DNA from: an uncultured Gemmatimonadota bacterium
GTDB taxonomy: Bacteria > Gemmatimonadota > Gemmatimonadetes > Gemmatimonadales > Gemmatimonadaceae
Direction: 5' to 3'
Assembly: GCA_946479015.1 (NCBI GenBank)
Contig: CAMLEQ010000222.1
Span: 1 to 6,673, forward strand
Length of the DNA: 6,673 nt
Shown piece by piece: positions 1-5,667 of the stretch. Position 1 is the stretch's first letter; every line of letters starts with the position of its first letter. The notes below the pieces were generated by a model that was given only the letters and a program-made list of their open reading frames with translations, was not told the origin of the DNA and did no database searches. Position numbers and translations under genes: made by a program.

Positions 1-486
1 CCGCGATGACCTGAGCTGCGCCTCCCGCAGGATCACGTCGCACACCTGCTCCGCGTCCGCATCGGTGTCGGTGAGATTCACCGACAGCTCGGTGAGCCCG
101 AGCCGCCGGTGCTCCTCGGCGCGCTGGCGCAGCGCGCCGGACAGTCGATTGGTGTAGCGCGACGGGTCGCGCAGCTCGATGCACACGAACGACGCCCCGC
201 GCAGCCGCCGGACGTACGCACCGGTGACGTCGCCCCAGTCGATGCGCCCCACCTTCATGCTGCGGTCGTAGATCCCGGCATCGTTGATGATCACGCGCGG
301 GCGCCGGTCGAGCGTCTGCGCGGCGAAGAGCGCCGCGGCCACGCCTCCCACCACGAGCAGCAGCATCCCCGCCACCACGGCCGCGTGCGAGGCCGCGAGC
401 AGCACGCCCACGCCGGCCAGCAGCACCGCCGCGCCGAGCATCAGCAGCGGCCGGCGCGGGGAGGGGACGACGATCAGCGGCTTCAC
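1..486 (-). CDS. Two-TM membrane protein, STM3941-like (partial, C-terminus outside window)
   Basis: This is a GTG-started reading frame of 162 visible codons that stays open to the window edge, so the C-terminus is missing. The start is fixed by translational coupling: its GTG overlaps the TGA of the upstream membrane gene as GTGA, and there is no Shine-Dalgarno sequence. Residues about 14-32 and 35-57 are two closely spaced hydrophobic helices. They are followed by a soluble, probably cytosolic, beta-rich part containing 'GIYDRS', 'GRIDWGDVTGAYV' and 'FVCIELRDPSRY'. That layout (MKPLI-type start, TM hairpin, then a 'G-I-x-W-x-D-V' strand pattern as in bacterial PH-like domains) resembles the STM3941 family of uncharacterised inner-membrane proteins, usually about 180 residues, so perhaps 15-25 residues are missing. 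The function is unknown. The family call comes from memory of its pattern, not from a search. It is probably co-transcribed with the 7-TM gene at 483-1550. Confidence 0.7.
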   Translation of the reverse strand, partial: MKPLIVVPSPRRPLLMLGAAVLLAGVGVLLAASHAAVVAGMLLLVVGGVAAALFAAQTLDRRPRVIINDAGIYDRSMKVGRIDWGDVTGAYVRRLRGASFVCIELRDPSRYTNRLSGALRQRAEEHRRLGLTELSVNLTDTDADAEQVCDVILREAQLRSSR

Positions 487-1550
487 GCGCGGCCGGCGTC
501 GGCGTCCGCGGCGTCGCTCCAGCCTGCGCGCGCGAGCGCGACGCGGAAGGCGGCGGGATCATCGACCGTGAGCGCGATGGTGCGCACCACGCGCGCGCGC
601 CCATACGCGCCGCGCGCCGTCACGGGCTCCCGCAGGGTGAGCAGCGCGTTGGGCGTGCCGAGCCCGGCGAGCTGCAGGTGCTCCGGCGCGCGCCGGTGCG
701 GCGCCCGCACGCGGCCGGTGTCCGCGCGCGCCACGAGGGGGAGGGGGAGCTCCACCGTCCACTGCACGCCGCCGCGCGCCACCACGCGCCCGGGCTCCAC
801 GAGCACCGGGCGCAGCACGATGGCGCGCGTGAACCCGACCAGCCAGAGCACGCCGAGCGCGCTCGGTACGCTCGCGATCCACGCGGCGCGCGGGCTCCAG
901 CCGTGGAGCAGCAGGTGCGCCACCACCAGCTCCACCACGGCCACCGCCGTGAGCGCGACCAGCAGTGGCACGAGACCGCTGCGCCGGTGCAGGGAGAACG
1001 GCGTGGCGCCCGCGCTCACGTGCGGCGCACGGCGCCAGGAGAGCAGCGCGTAATACAGCATCGCCAGCTCGGTCGCGAAGATCTCCACCACGGCGGGGTA
1101 GGCGAACGCACCGCGGAGCGCCTCGTGGATGCGCTCGGGGATGTCCGGCGCGCCGCCAGCGGCGCCGAAGCCGCGCGCGGCGCGCCGCACCTTCACCACC
1201 ACTAGCCAGATCACCACGAGCTCGAGCGGCGCCCCGGCGAGCCGCGCGACCGACAGCCAGTGGCGCTGCTCCGCCGGGAGCACCAGCCGCGCGCACACGA
1301 GGCTGGCCAGGAACACCGCCGCCACGCGCAGCACCGGTGCGCGCGACGGGCGCACCACGAGCGCCCAGTAGAGGAGCGGCACCACGACGGCGAGGTCGAT
1401 CGCCACCGCGAGCCCCACGCGGTCGGGGTGCCGGGCCGCGAGCGGCGAGCGCACCACCCACGCCTCGAGCAGGTAGATGGCGATGGTGAGCAGCGCGAAC
1501 TGCTCGATGAACGGCGGGCGCGCCGGCGCCCGTTCGGCGTTGGCGTGCAT
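483..1550 (-). CDS. Hypothetical 7-TM integral membrane protein with C-terminal soluble (PH-like?) domain
   Basis: The product is 355 residues and I do not recognise a named family. Hydrophobic segments lie at about 15-34, 44-66, 71-91, 100-119, 149-171, 191-215 and 221-247. A soluble tail of about 105 residues follows, with alternating beta-strand-like stretches ('GGVQWTVELPLPL', 'NALLTLREPV', 'VVRTIALTVDDPAAF'). The tail looks like a small membrane-associated beta domain such as a bacterial PH-like fold, but that is inference. Arg/Ala-rich loops (after TM4, residues 121-145) suggest cytoplasmic exposure. I chose ATG 1550 (MHANAE...) because hydrophobic, protein-like sequence begins right after it. 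The frame stays open far upstream, but that part is Arg/Ser/Pro-rich and runs antisense to the ABC gene. No clear Shine-Dalgarno precedes it. It overlaps the next minus-strand gene by 4 nt, so the two form a coupled pair. No enzymatic motif is visible. Confidence 0.8.
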   Translation of the reverse strand: MHANAERAPARPPFIEQFALLTIAIYLLEAWVVRSPLAARHPDRVGLAVAIDLAVVVPLLYWALVVRPSRAPVLRVAAVFLASLVCARLVLPAEQRHWLSVARLAGAPLELVVIWLVVVKVRRAARGFGAAGGAPDIPERIHEALRGAFAYPAVVEIFATELAMLYYALLSWRRAPHVSAGATPFSLHRRSGLVPLLVALTAVAVVELVVAHLLLHGWSPRAAWIASVPSALGVLWLVGFTRAIVLRPVLVEPGRVVARGGVQWTVELPLPLVARADTGRVRAPHRRAPEHLQLAGLGTPNALLTLREPVTARGAYGRARVVRTIALTVDDPAAFRVALARAGWSDAADADAGRA

Positions 1551-1722
1551 GGGGCACCGAAGGGAGGATCGTTGCTGAAAGGTACGGCCCCCCAGCGCCG
1601 CGGGCCAGCGAGGGACGCGCGGCGGCCGTCGTCGCTGGACAGCGGTGGCGTGCGCTCCCATTGTATTCCTCGCACCGGGCGCACCGCGCCACGCCGTCGC
1701 CCTCGCCAGCCGGTCGCCTCGC
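1551..1722. promoter_or_regulatory. Divergent intergenic region with one AT-rich patch (possible -10)
   Basis: These 172 nt separate the minus-strand membrane operon from the plus-strand ABC transporter and should hold both promoters. The only notably AT-rich patch is ATTGTATTC at 1660-1668. Read on the minus strand it gives TACAAT (1665 down to 1660), one mismatch from TATAAT, about 110 nt before the 7-TM gene start. On the plus strand it gives TATTCC at 1664-1669, about 54 nt before the ABC start. No convincing -35 hexamer is placed for either, and no operator dyad stands out. It is a weak candidate, noted because this patch contrasts with the surrounding GC-rich sequence. Confidence 0.25.
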
Positions 1723-2499
1723 ATGTCCGGATCCCCACTGCCCCCGCTCGCGCCTCCGTCCCAGCCTCCGCGCATCGAGCTCGCGAACGTGAGCGTGCTG
1801 CTGGGCGCGGTGCGCGCGCTGGACGACGTGTCGCTGCTGATCGAGGCGGGGAGCTGCGTGGCGCTCGTGGGGGAGAGCGGGGCGGGGAAGTCCACGCTGC
1901 TCTGCTGCATCAACCGGCTGGTGGAGCCCAGCGCCGGCACGGTGGCGATCGATGGCGTTCCGGTGCGCGACCGCGATCCGGTGCGGCTGCGGCGCGCGGT
2001 GGGGTACGTGCCGCAGGATGGCGGGCTCCTCCCGCACTGGCGGGTGTGGCGCAACGCGGCGCTGGTCCCCTGGCTGCTCGGCCGGCGAGATGCGCGCGCG
2101 CTGGCGGAGGCGGCGCTCGCGCGTGCGGGGCTCGATCCACGCGCCACGAGCGAGCGGTGGCCGCACGAGCTCTCTGGCGGGGAGCGGCAGCGCGTGGCCG
2201 TGGCGCGCGCGATCGCCGGCGGACAGTCGCTCCTCCTACTGGACGAGCCGTTCGGCGCGCTCGATGCGATCACCCGCTCCGACCTCCAGCGCATGCTCAT
2301 CGAGCTGCTCCGCGACGGCGGGCGCACGGTGGTGTTGGTGACGCACGACCTGCGCGAGGCGCTGCTGCTCGCCGACCGCGTGGCGGTACTGCGCCGCGGC
2401 CGGATCGAGCAGGTGGCGGAGGCGCCCGCCCTCGCCGCGGCCCCCGCCACGCCGTACGTGGCGGCGCTGCTCGAGCGCGCGGGAGTGTCCCCGGCGTGA
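1723..2499 (+). CDS. ABC transporter ATP-binding protein, OpuCA/OsmV-type quaternary-amine importer
   Basis: This 258-residue cytoplasmic ATPase powers uptake by the adjacent fused binding-protein/permease. All ABC motifs are intact: Walker A GESGAGKS at 50-57, Q-loop Q98 in '[12 protein letters not shown]', signature LSGGE at 150-154, Walker B ending D174 with catalytic E175, D-loop GALD at 178-181, and switch histidine H208 in 'VTHD'. The sequence ends soon after the ATPase core, so the C-terminal CBS pair that senses osmolarity or c-di-AMP in OpuA/OpuCA-type ATPases is absent. This resembles the shorter OsmV/YehX-like forms. ATG 1723 (MSGSP) is preferred because residues before it are unlike the family. 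A GTG at 1645 in the same frame would add 26 residues. Neither start has a recognisable Shine-Dalgarno. Its TGA overlaps the next gene's ATG (TGATG), indicating coupling. The substrate class is inferred from the partner. Confidence 0.93.
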   Translation: MSGSPLPPLAPPSQPPRIELANVSVLLGAVRALDDVSLLIEAGSCVALVGESGAGKSTLLCCINRLVEPSAGTVAIDGVPVRDRDPVRLRRAVGYVPQDGGLLPHWRVWRNAALVPWLLGRRDARALAEAALARAGLDPRATSERWPHELSGGERQRVAVARAIAGGQSLLLLDEPFGALDAITRSDLQRMLIELLRDGGRTVVLVTHDLREALLLADRVAVLRRGRIEQVAEAPALAAAPATPYVAALLERAGVSPA

Positions 2500-4160
2500 T
2501 GCGCCGGGCGCGCGCGGAGGGTGGCGCGAGTCGCGTGCGGCGCCGGGCACGCACGCTCGCGCGCGCCGGTGCGCTGGCCGCGGCGATGATGGCCGCCGCT
2601 CCCGTGCTCGTCGCCGGCGCCGTCGCCCGCGGCGTCGCTCCGCAGGGGGACGGCGCGCCCGCGCCGCGCCCCGTGGTGGTGGCCTCCAAGCCGTTCGGCG
2701 AGTCGTTCCTCCTCGCCGAGATGTTCGCGCAGCTCCTCGAGGCGCGCGGCGTCCCGGTGGCGCGGCGCCCCGGCCTCGGCGCGACGGAGGTGGCCTTCGA
2801 CGCGCTCCGCTCCGGCGCGATCGACGTGTACCCGGAGTACACGGGCACCGGCCTGCTCGCGATCCTGCACGAGCCCCCTCGCGCCGATGCGCGCGCGGTG
2901 TTCGCGATCGTGCGCCGCGAGTTCGACGAGCGGTGGGGGATCCGCTGGCTCCCGCCGCTGGGCTTCGAGAACACGTACGCGATCGCCGTCCGTCCCGAGA
3001 CCGCGCGCCGTCTCCACCTGCGCACGCTGAGCGATCTCGCCCGCGCGGCGCCGACGCTCCGGGCGGGGCTCTCACCCGACTTCATCGAGCGCGACGACGG
3101 GCTGCCGGGGCTCGCTCGCGCGTACGGCCGCCTCCGGTTCGCCGCGGTGCGTCCGCTGGCCCAGGCGCTCAAGTACCGCGCGCTCGCCTCCGGCGCGGTG
3201 GACGTGGTGGATGGCTACTCCACCGATGGACTGATCGCGCGCTACCACCTCGTGGTGCTGTCCGACGATCGCCACGTCTTTCCGCCGTACGAGGCCGCGG
3301 CGCTCGTGGGCGCGCGGCTGCGCCGGGAGAACCCGCGCGCCGTCGCGGCGCTCGGGGAGCTGAGCGGCCTCATCGATGTGGAGCGCATGCGCGCGCTGAA
3401 CGCGCGCGTGGAGGTGAACGGGGAGCCGGTGGCGCGGGTGGCGGCCGATGCGCTCCACGCGCTCGGGCTCGTGGGATTCGCCGCGCGCGCGACGCAGCCG
3501 CGCGCCGGCACGTCGTCGTTCTGGCGCTATCTCTGGGACGAGCGCGCGCGGCTCGGCGCCGAGACGGCGCGCCACCTGCTGCTGGTCGGCGTGTCGCTCC
3601 TCGCCGCGATCCTCGTGGCGGTGCCGCTGGGCCTCTGGCTCGAGCGGTCGCGCCGCGCCGCGGAGGGGGTGATCCGGGGGGTCGGCGTGCTGGAGACCAT
3701 TCCGAGCATCGCGCTCCTCGCGTTCATGATCCCGCTGCTCGGCGTGGGCGTGTGGCCGGCGCTGCTGGCGCTCTGGCTCTATTCGCTGTACCCGATCGTG
3801 CGGAGCACCTACAGCGGCGTACGCGACGCGGATCCCGCCGCCGTCCACGCCGCGCACGCGCTCGGGATGACGCCCGGGCAGGTGCTGCGGGTGGTGCGCA
3901 CGCCGCTGGCCGCGCCGAGCATCCTGGCCGGGATCCGCACCGCGGCGGTGCTCGACGTGGGCACGGCCACGCTCGCCGCGTTCATCGGCGCCGGGGGCCT
4001 CGGGGAGCCCATCGCCACCGGGCTCGCGCTCGCCGACACGCGGCTCATCCTCTCCGGCGCGCTCCCGGCGGCGGCGCTCGCGCTGCTGGTGGACGGCGCG
4101 CTCGCGCTGGTGGAGCGCCGCGTGACGCCAGCGCCGCTGCGCCGCGCCGCGCCGCGCTGA
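2499..4160 (+). CDS. Fused substrate-binding protein (N-terminal) and permease (C-terminal) of a glycine betaine/choline/carnitine-type ABC importer
   Basis: This 553-residue protein combines the two membrane-side parts of an osmoprotectant-class importer. An Arg-rich N-terminus and hydrophobic segment (about 18-45) act as signal or anchor. Residues about 57-345 are an OpuAC/ProX-like binding domain: 'SKPFGES' at 63-69, 'AIDVYPEYTGTG' at 107-118, 'LPPLGFENTYAI' at 151-162, 'DGYSTDG' at 238-244, 'FPPYEAA' at 261-267. Tyrosines at 111/114, 160, 240 and 264 could supply an aromatic cage for a quaternary amine (inference). Residues about 365-553 are an OpuCB-type permease with five predicted TMs (about 369-391, 401-425, 427-444, 485-503, 515-537) and the EAA coupling loop around 'AAHALGMTPGQVLR' (461-474). 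Known OpuC/ProWX/EgtU-type fusions place the permease first; here the order is reversed. The start is set by the 1-nt TGATG overlap with the ATPase. The substrate is uncertain: choline, betaine, carnitine and ergothioneine-type ligands are all possible. Confidence 0.92.
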   Translation: MRRARAEGGASRVRRRARTLARAGALAAAMMAAAPVLVAGAVARGVAPQGDGAPAPRPVVVASKPFGESFLLAEMFAQLLEARGVPVARRPGLGATEVAFDALRSGAIDVYPEYTGTGLLAILHEPPRADARAVFAIVRREFDERWGIRWLPPLGFENTYAIAVRPETARRLHLRTLSDLARAAPTLRAGLSPDFIERDDGLPGLARAYGRLRFAAVRPLAQALKYRALASGAVDVVDGYSTDGLIARYHLVVLSDDRHVFPPYEAAALVGARLRRENPRAVAALGELSGLIDVERMRALNARVEVNGEPVARVAADALHALGLVGFAARATQPRAGTSSFWRYLWDERARLGAETARHLLLVGVSLLAAILVAVPLGLWLERSRRAAEGVIRGVGVLETIPSIALLAFMIPLLGVGVWPALLALWLYSLYPIVRSTYSGVRDADPAAVHAAHALGMTPGQVLRVVRTPLAAPSILAGIRTAAVLDVGTATLAAFIGAGGLGEPIATGLALADTRLILSGALPAAALALLVDGALALVERRVTPAPLRRAAPR

Positions 4161-4273
4161 GCGCCGCGGCCGTCGTGTCGTGCGGCACTCCGCTTGCGGC
4201 CCCGATCAGGCTCGGTCGCCCGTCGCAGGGGAGGTGCGCCCGGCACCAGGCGGGCGGGGCAGCGCAGCAGCAC

Positions 4274-4279
4274 AAGGAG
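4274..4279 (+). promoter_or_regulatory. Shine-Dalgarno AAGGAG for the BON-SRPBCC gene
   Basis: AAGGAG ends six nt before ATG 4286. It decides the start, because the same frame is open for more than a kilobase upstream through the permease region. Confidence 0.8.
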
Positions 4280-4285
4280 CCGCAG

Positions 4286-5473
4286 ATGCGAGTAGAAGCG
4301 AACAAGACGGGAGCGATGCTGGCGGGAGGGGCCGCCGTCGGCGCGGCGCTGATGTACTTTCTCGACCCCCAGCAGGGGCGGCGGCGCCGCGCGCTCGTGC
4401 GCGACCAGCTCGTGCACGCGCGGCACGCCACCGAGCAGGCGTTCCAGAAGACGCGCGCGGACACGCGCAACCGCACCGAGGGGCTGATCGCCGAGGCGCG
4501 GGCCCGCGCGCGCGACGAGAGTCCCGACGACCAGACGCTCGTGGACCGCGTGCGCGCGGACATGGGGCGCGTGGTCTCGCACCCCGGGTCGATCATCGTG
4601 ACCGCCGAGGAAGGGCACGTGGTGGTGAGCGGTCCCATTCTCGCGCGGGAGGTGGACGACTTTGTGAGCTGCGTGCGGAAGGTGCGCGGCGTGCGCGACG
4701 TGGAGAACCGTCTCGAGGTGCACGAGGAGCCGGGGACCGTGCCGGGGCTGCAGGGGGGGAGCACGCGCGAGGGCGGCGCGCGCTTCGAGCTGCTCCAGCG
4801 CAACTGGTCGCCGGCGGCGCGGCTCGTGACGGGCGCGGCCGGCGGTGGACTGGTCGCGTTCGGCGCGACGAAGCGCGGCGCGCTCGGCACCGCGCTGGCG
4901 CTGGGCGGGCTCGGGCTCCTGGTGCGCAGCTCCAGCAACGTCGAGCTCGCGCGGTTCGCCGGCATCGGCGGGCGCGGCGCGGTGGACCTGCAGAAGACGA
5001 TCACGATCCAGGCGCCGGTGGACGTGGTGTTCGGCTTCTTCAGCGACTTCACCAACTACCCGCAGTTCATGTCGCACGTGCGTCGCGTGCGCGAGACGGG
5101 GGACGGGCGCACCCACTGGGAGGTCGACGGCCCCGCCGGGCGGTCGGTGGAGTGGGACGCGGTGCTCTCCCGTGCCGTGCCTAACGAGCTGATCGAGTGG
5201 CGCAGCGTGCCGGGGTCGACCGTCGACAACGCCGGCAGCGTGCGCTTCGAGCCGGTCGGCGACAACGCCACGCGAGTGACGGTGCGCATGACGTACAGCC
5301 CGCCCGGCGGCACCGCGGGGAAGGTGGTGAGCTCGATGCTCGGGGCGAACCCGCGCAAGGAGATGGACGACGACCTGAATCGCCTCAAGACGACCATCGA
5401 GACCGGCGTGCCGCCGCACGACGCCGCGGCCCGGCGCGAAGCGCAGGCGGAGGCGCCCGCTCCACCGGCATGA
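4286..5473 (+). CDS. Membrane-anchored BON domain-SRPBCC (polyketide cyclase-like) protein
   Basis: This is a 395-residue composite membrane protein. A glycine-rich TM helix (about 9-26) ends in 'FLDPQQGRRRR', a YtxH-like anchor with a strong positive patch. A charged helical stretch (37-78) follows. A BON domain (about 80-147) contains 'GSIIVTAEEGHVVVSGPI' and 'VRGVRDVENRLEVHE'. A hydrophobic hairpin lies at about 177-193 and 197-215. An SRPBCC/START-like ligand-binding domain (about 234-373) contains 'ITIQAPVDVVFGFFSDFTNYPQFM' and ends in the long helix 'KEMDDDLNRLKTTIETG'. BON domains are associated with membrane or envelope binding (OsmY, secretins, channels). SRPBCC domains bind hydrophobic ligands in a deep pocket. 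The TM count puts BON and SRPBCC on the same face, and the positive patch suggests the cytoplasmic side (inference). The ATG has a good AAGGAG six nt upstream. It lies 125 nt after the transporter, so co-transcription is uncertain. The ligand and function are unknown. Confidence 0.9.
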   Translation: MRVEANKTGAMLAGGAAVGAALMYFLDPQQGRRRRALVRDQLVHARHATEQAFQKTRADTRNRTEGLIAEARARARDESPDDQTLVDRVRADMGRVVSHPGSIIVTAEEGHVVVSGPILAREVDDFVSCVRKVRGVRDVENRLEVHEEPGTVPGLQGGSTREGGARFELLQRNWSPAARLVTGAAGGGLVAFGATKRGALGTALALGGLGLLVRSSSNVELARFAGIGGRGAVDLQKTITIQAPVDVVFGFFSDFTNYPQFMSHVRRVRETGDGRTHWEVDGPAGRSVEWDAVLSRAVPNELIEWRSVPGSTVDNAGSVRFEPVGDNATRVTVRMTYSPPGGTAGKVVSSMLGANPRKEMDDDLNRLKTTIETGVPPHDAAARREAQAEAPAPPA

Positions 5474-5507
5474 TCGCGGGGAGGGACGGGGGAGGGCGCG
5501 CGGCGAG

Positions 5508-5523
5508 TGTGAGCCACATCACA
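5508..5523. promoter_or_regulatory. CRP-type operator, perfect TGTGA-N6-TCACA dyad
   Basis: The sequence TGTGAGCCACATCACA has both five-base half-sites of the E. coli CRP consensus with the exact six-base spacer. Six of the ten fixed bases are A/T, so the match is unlikely by chance in DNA this GC-rich. It sits 34 nt after the BON-SRPBCC stop and 144 nt before the lipoprotein ATG, so it most plausibly controls the lipoprotein gene. Whether this organism uses a cAMP-responsive regulator or another Crp/Fnr-family protein cannot be told from the window. Confidence 0.6.
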
Positions 5524-5556
5524 AACGGCGGCCGCATCGAGCGATCGCCGCATTGA

Positions 5557-5588
5557 AGCGGCGCGGCGGCATATTGTCCCGCGCCGCT
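5557..5588. repeat. Perfect 10-bp inverted repeat (hairpin or operator)
   Basis: AGCGGCGCGG (5557-5566) and CCGCGCCGCT (5579-5588) are exact reverse complements around a 12-nt spacer that contains ATATTGT, the most AT-rich stretch of this gap. In RNA it would form a strong GC hairpin. No U-tract follows, so it is not a classic intrinsic terminator. It could be a U-tract-free terminator for the BON-SRPBCC transcript, a 5'-leader hairpin of the lipoprotein mRNA, or a repressor dyad flanking a -10 element. Confidence 0.5.
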
Positions 5589-5654
5589 CGGCTCGCCACC
5601 TTTATCGGTGCCGCGCCGGGCGTGAGAGCCGGATCCCGCGGCACACAACCCCCC

Positions 5655-5660
5655 AAGGAG
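5655..5660 (+). promoter_or_regulatory. Shine-Dalgarno AAGGAG for the lipoprotein gene
   Basis: AAGGAG ends seven nt before ATG 5668. Together with the lipoprotein signal peptide that begins right at this ATG, it fixes the start. Confidence 0.8.
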
Positions 5661-5667
5661 TGATCCG

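Larger units (their letters stand above)
5474..5667 (+). promoter_or_regulatory. Regulatory intergenic region upstream of the lipoprotein gene
   Basis: These 194 nt between the BON-SRPBCC gene and the lipoprotein hold, in order: a CRP-type dyad (5508-5523); possible promoter hexamers TTGAAG (5553-5558) and TATTGT (5572-5577), whose 13-nt spacing is too short for a standard sigma-70 promoter; a perfect 10-bp inverted repeat (5557-5588); and the lipoprotein Shine-Dalgarno (5655-5660). If TATTGT does act as a -10, transcription would start near 5584 and the dyad would be centred near -68, close to class I CRP activator positions. The real start point is unknown. Confidence 0.4.

Noticed and set aside
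1260..2498. Frame of the permease fusion is open far upstream of 2499, allowing a 966-residue protein
   Set aside because: The upstream part is Arg/Ala/Pro-rich low-complexity sequence out of frame with the intact ATPase gene. The TGATG overlap and the signal-anchor at 2499 mark the real start.
1551..3017. Long minus-strand open frame antisense to the ABC genes, continuous with the 7-TM gene
   Set aside because: It has the Arg/Ser/Ala-rich composition of a GC-rich antisense shadow, and the plus strand carries intact ABC motifs over the same bases.
4233..4247. Small inverted repeat GGTGC-GCCCG-GCACC before the BON-SRPBCC gene
   Set aside because: Only a 5-bp stem with no U-tract; expected by chance in sequence this GC-rich.
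2933..4285. Frame of the BON-SRPBCC gene is open upstream through the permease region, allowing an 846-residue protein
   Set aside because: The extension is an Arg/Gly/Ala-rich shadow of the permease gene. A proper AAGGAG and a TM anchor sit at 4274-4288.
3809..5419. Long minus-strand open frame over the permease and BON-SRPBCC genes
   Set aside because: His/Arg/Ala-rich sequence with no recognisable domain; a shadow produced by high third-position GC on the plus strand.
5541..5548. GCGATCGC octamer resembling the cyanobacterial HIP1 repeat
   Set aside because: I noticed only this copy here. HIP1 is meaningful only as a highly repeated element, and a GC-rich palindrome like this is common.
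5553..5577. TTGAAG and TATTGT as a sigma-70 promoter pair
   Set aside because: The 13-nt spacer is well short of the usual 16-18. I kept it only as a note in the intergenic entry.
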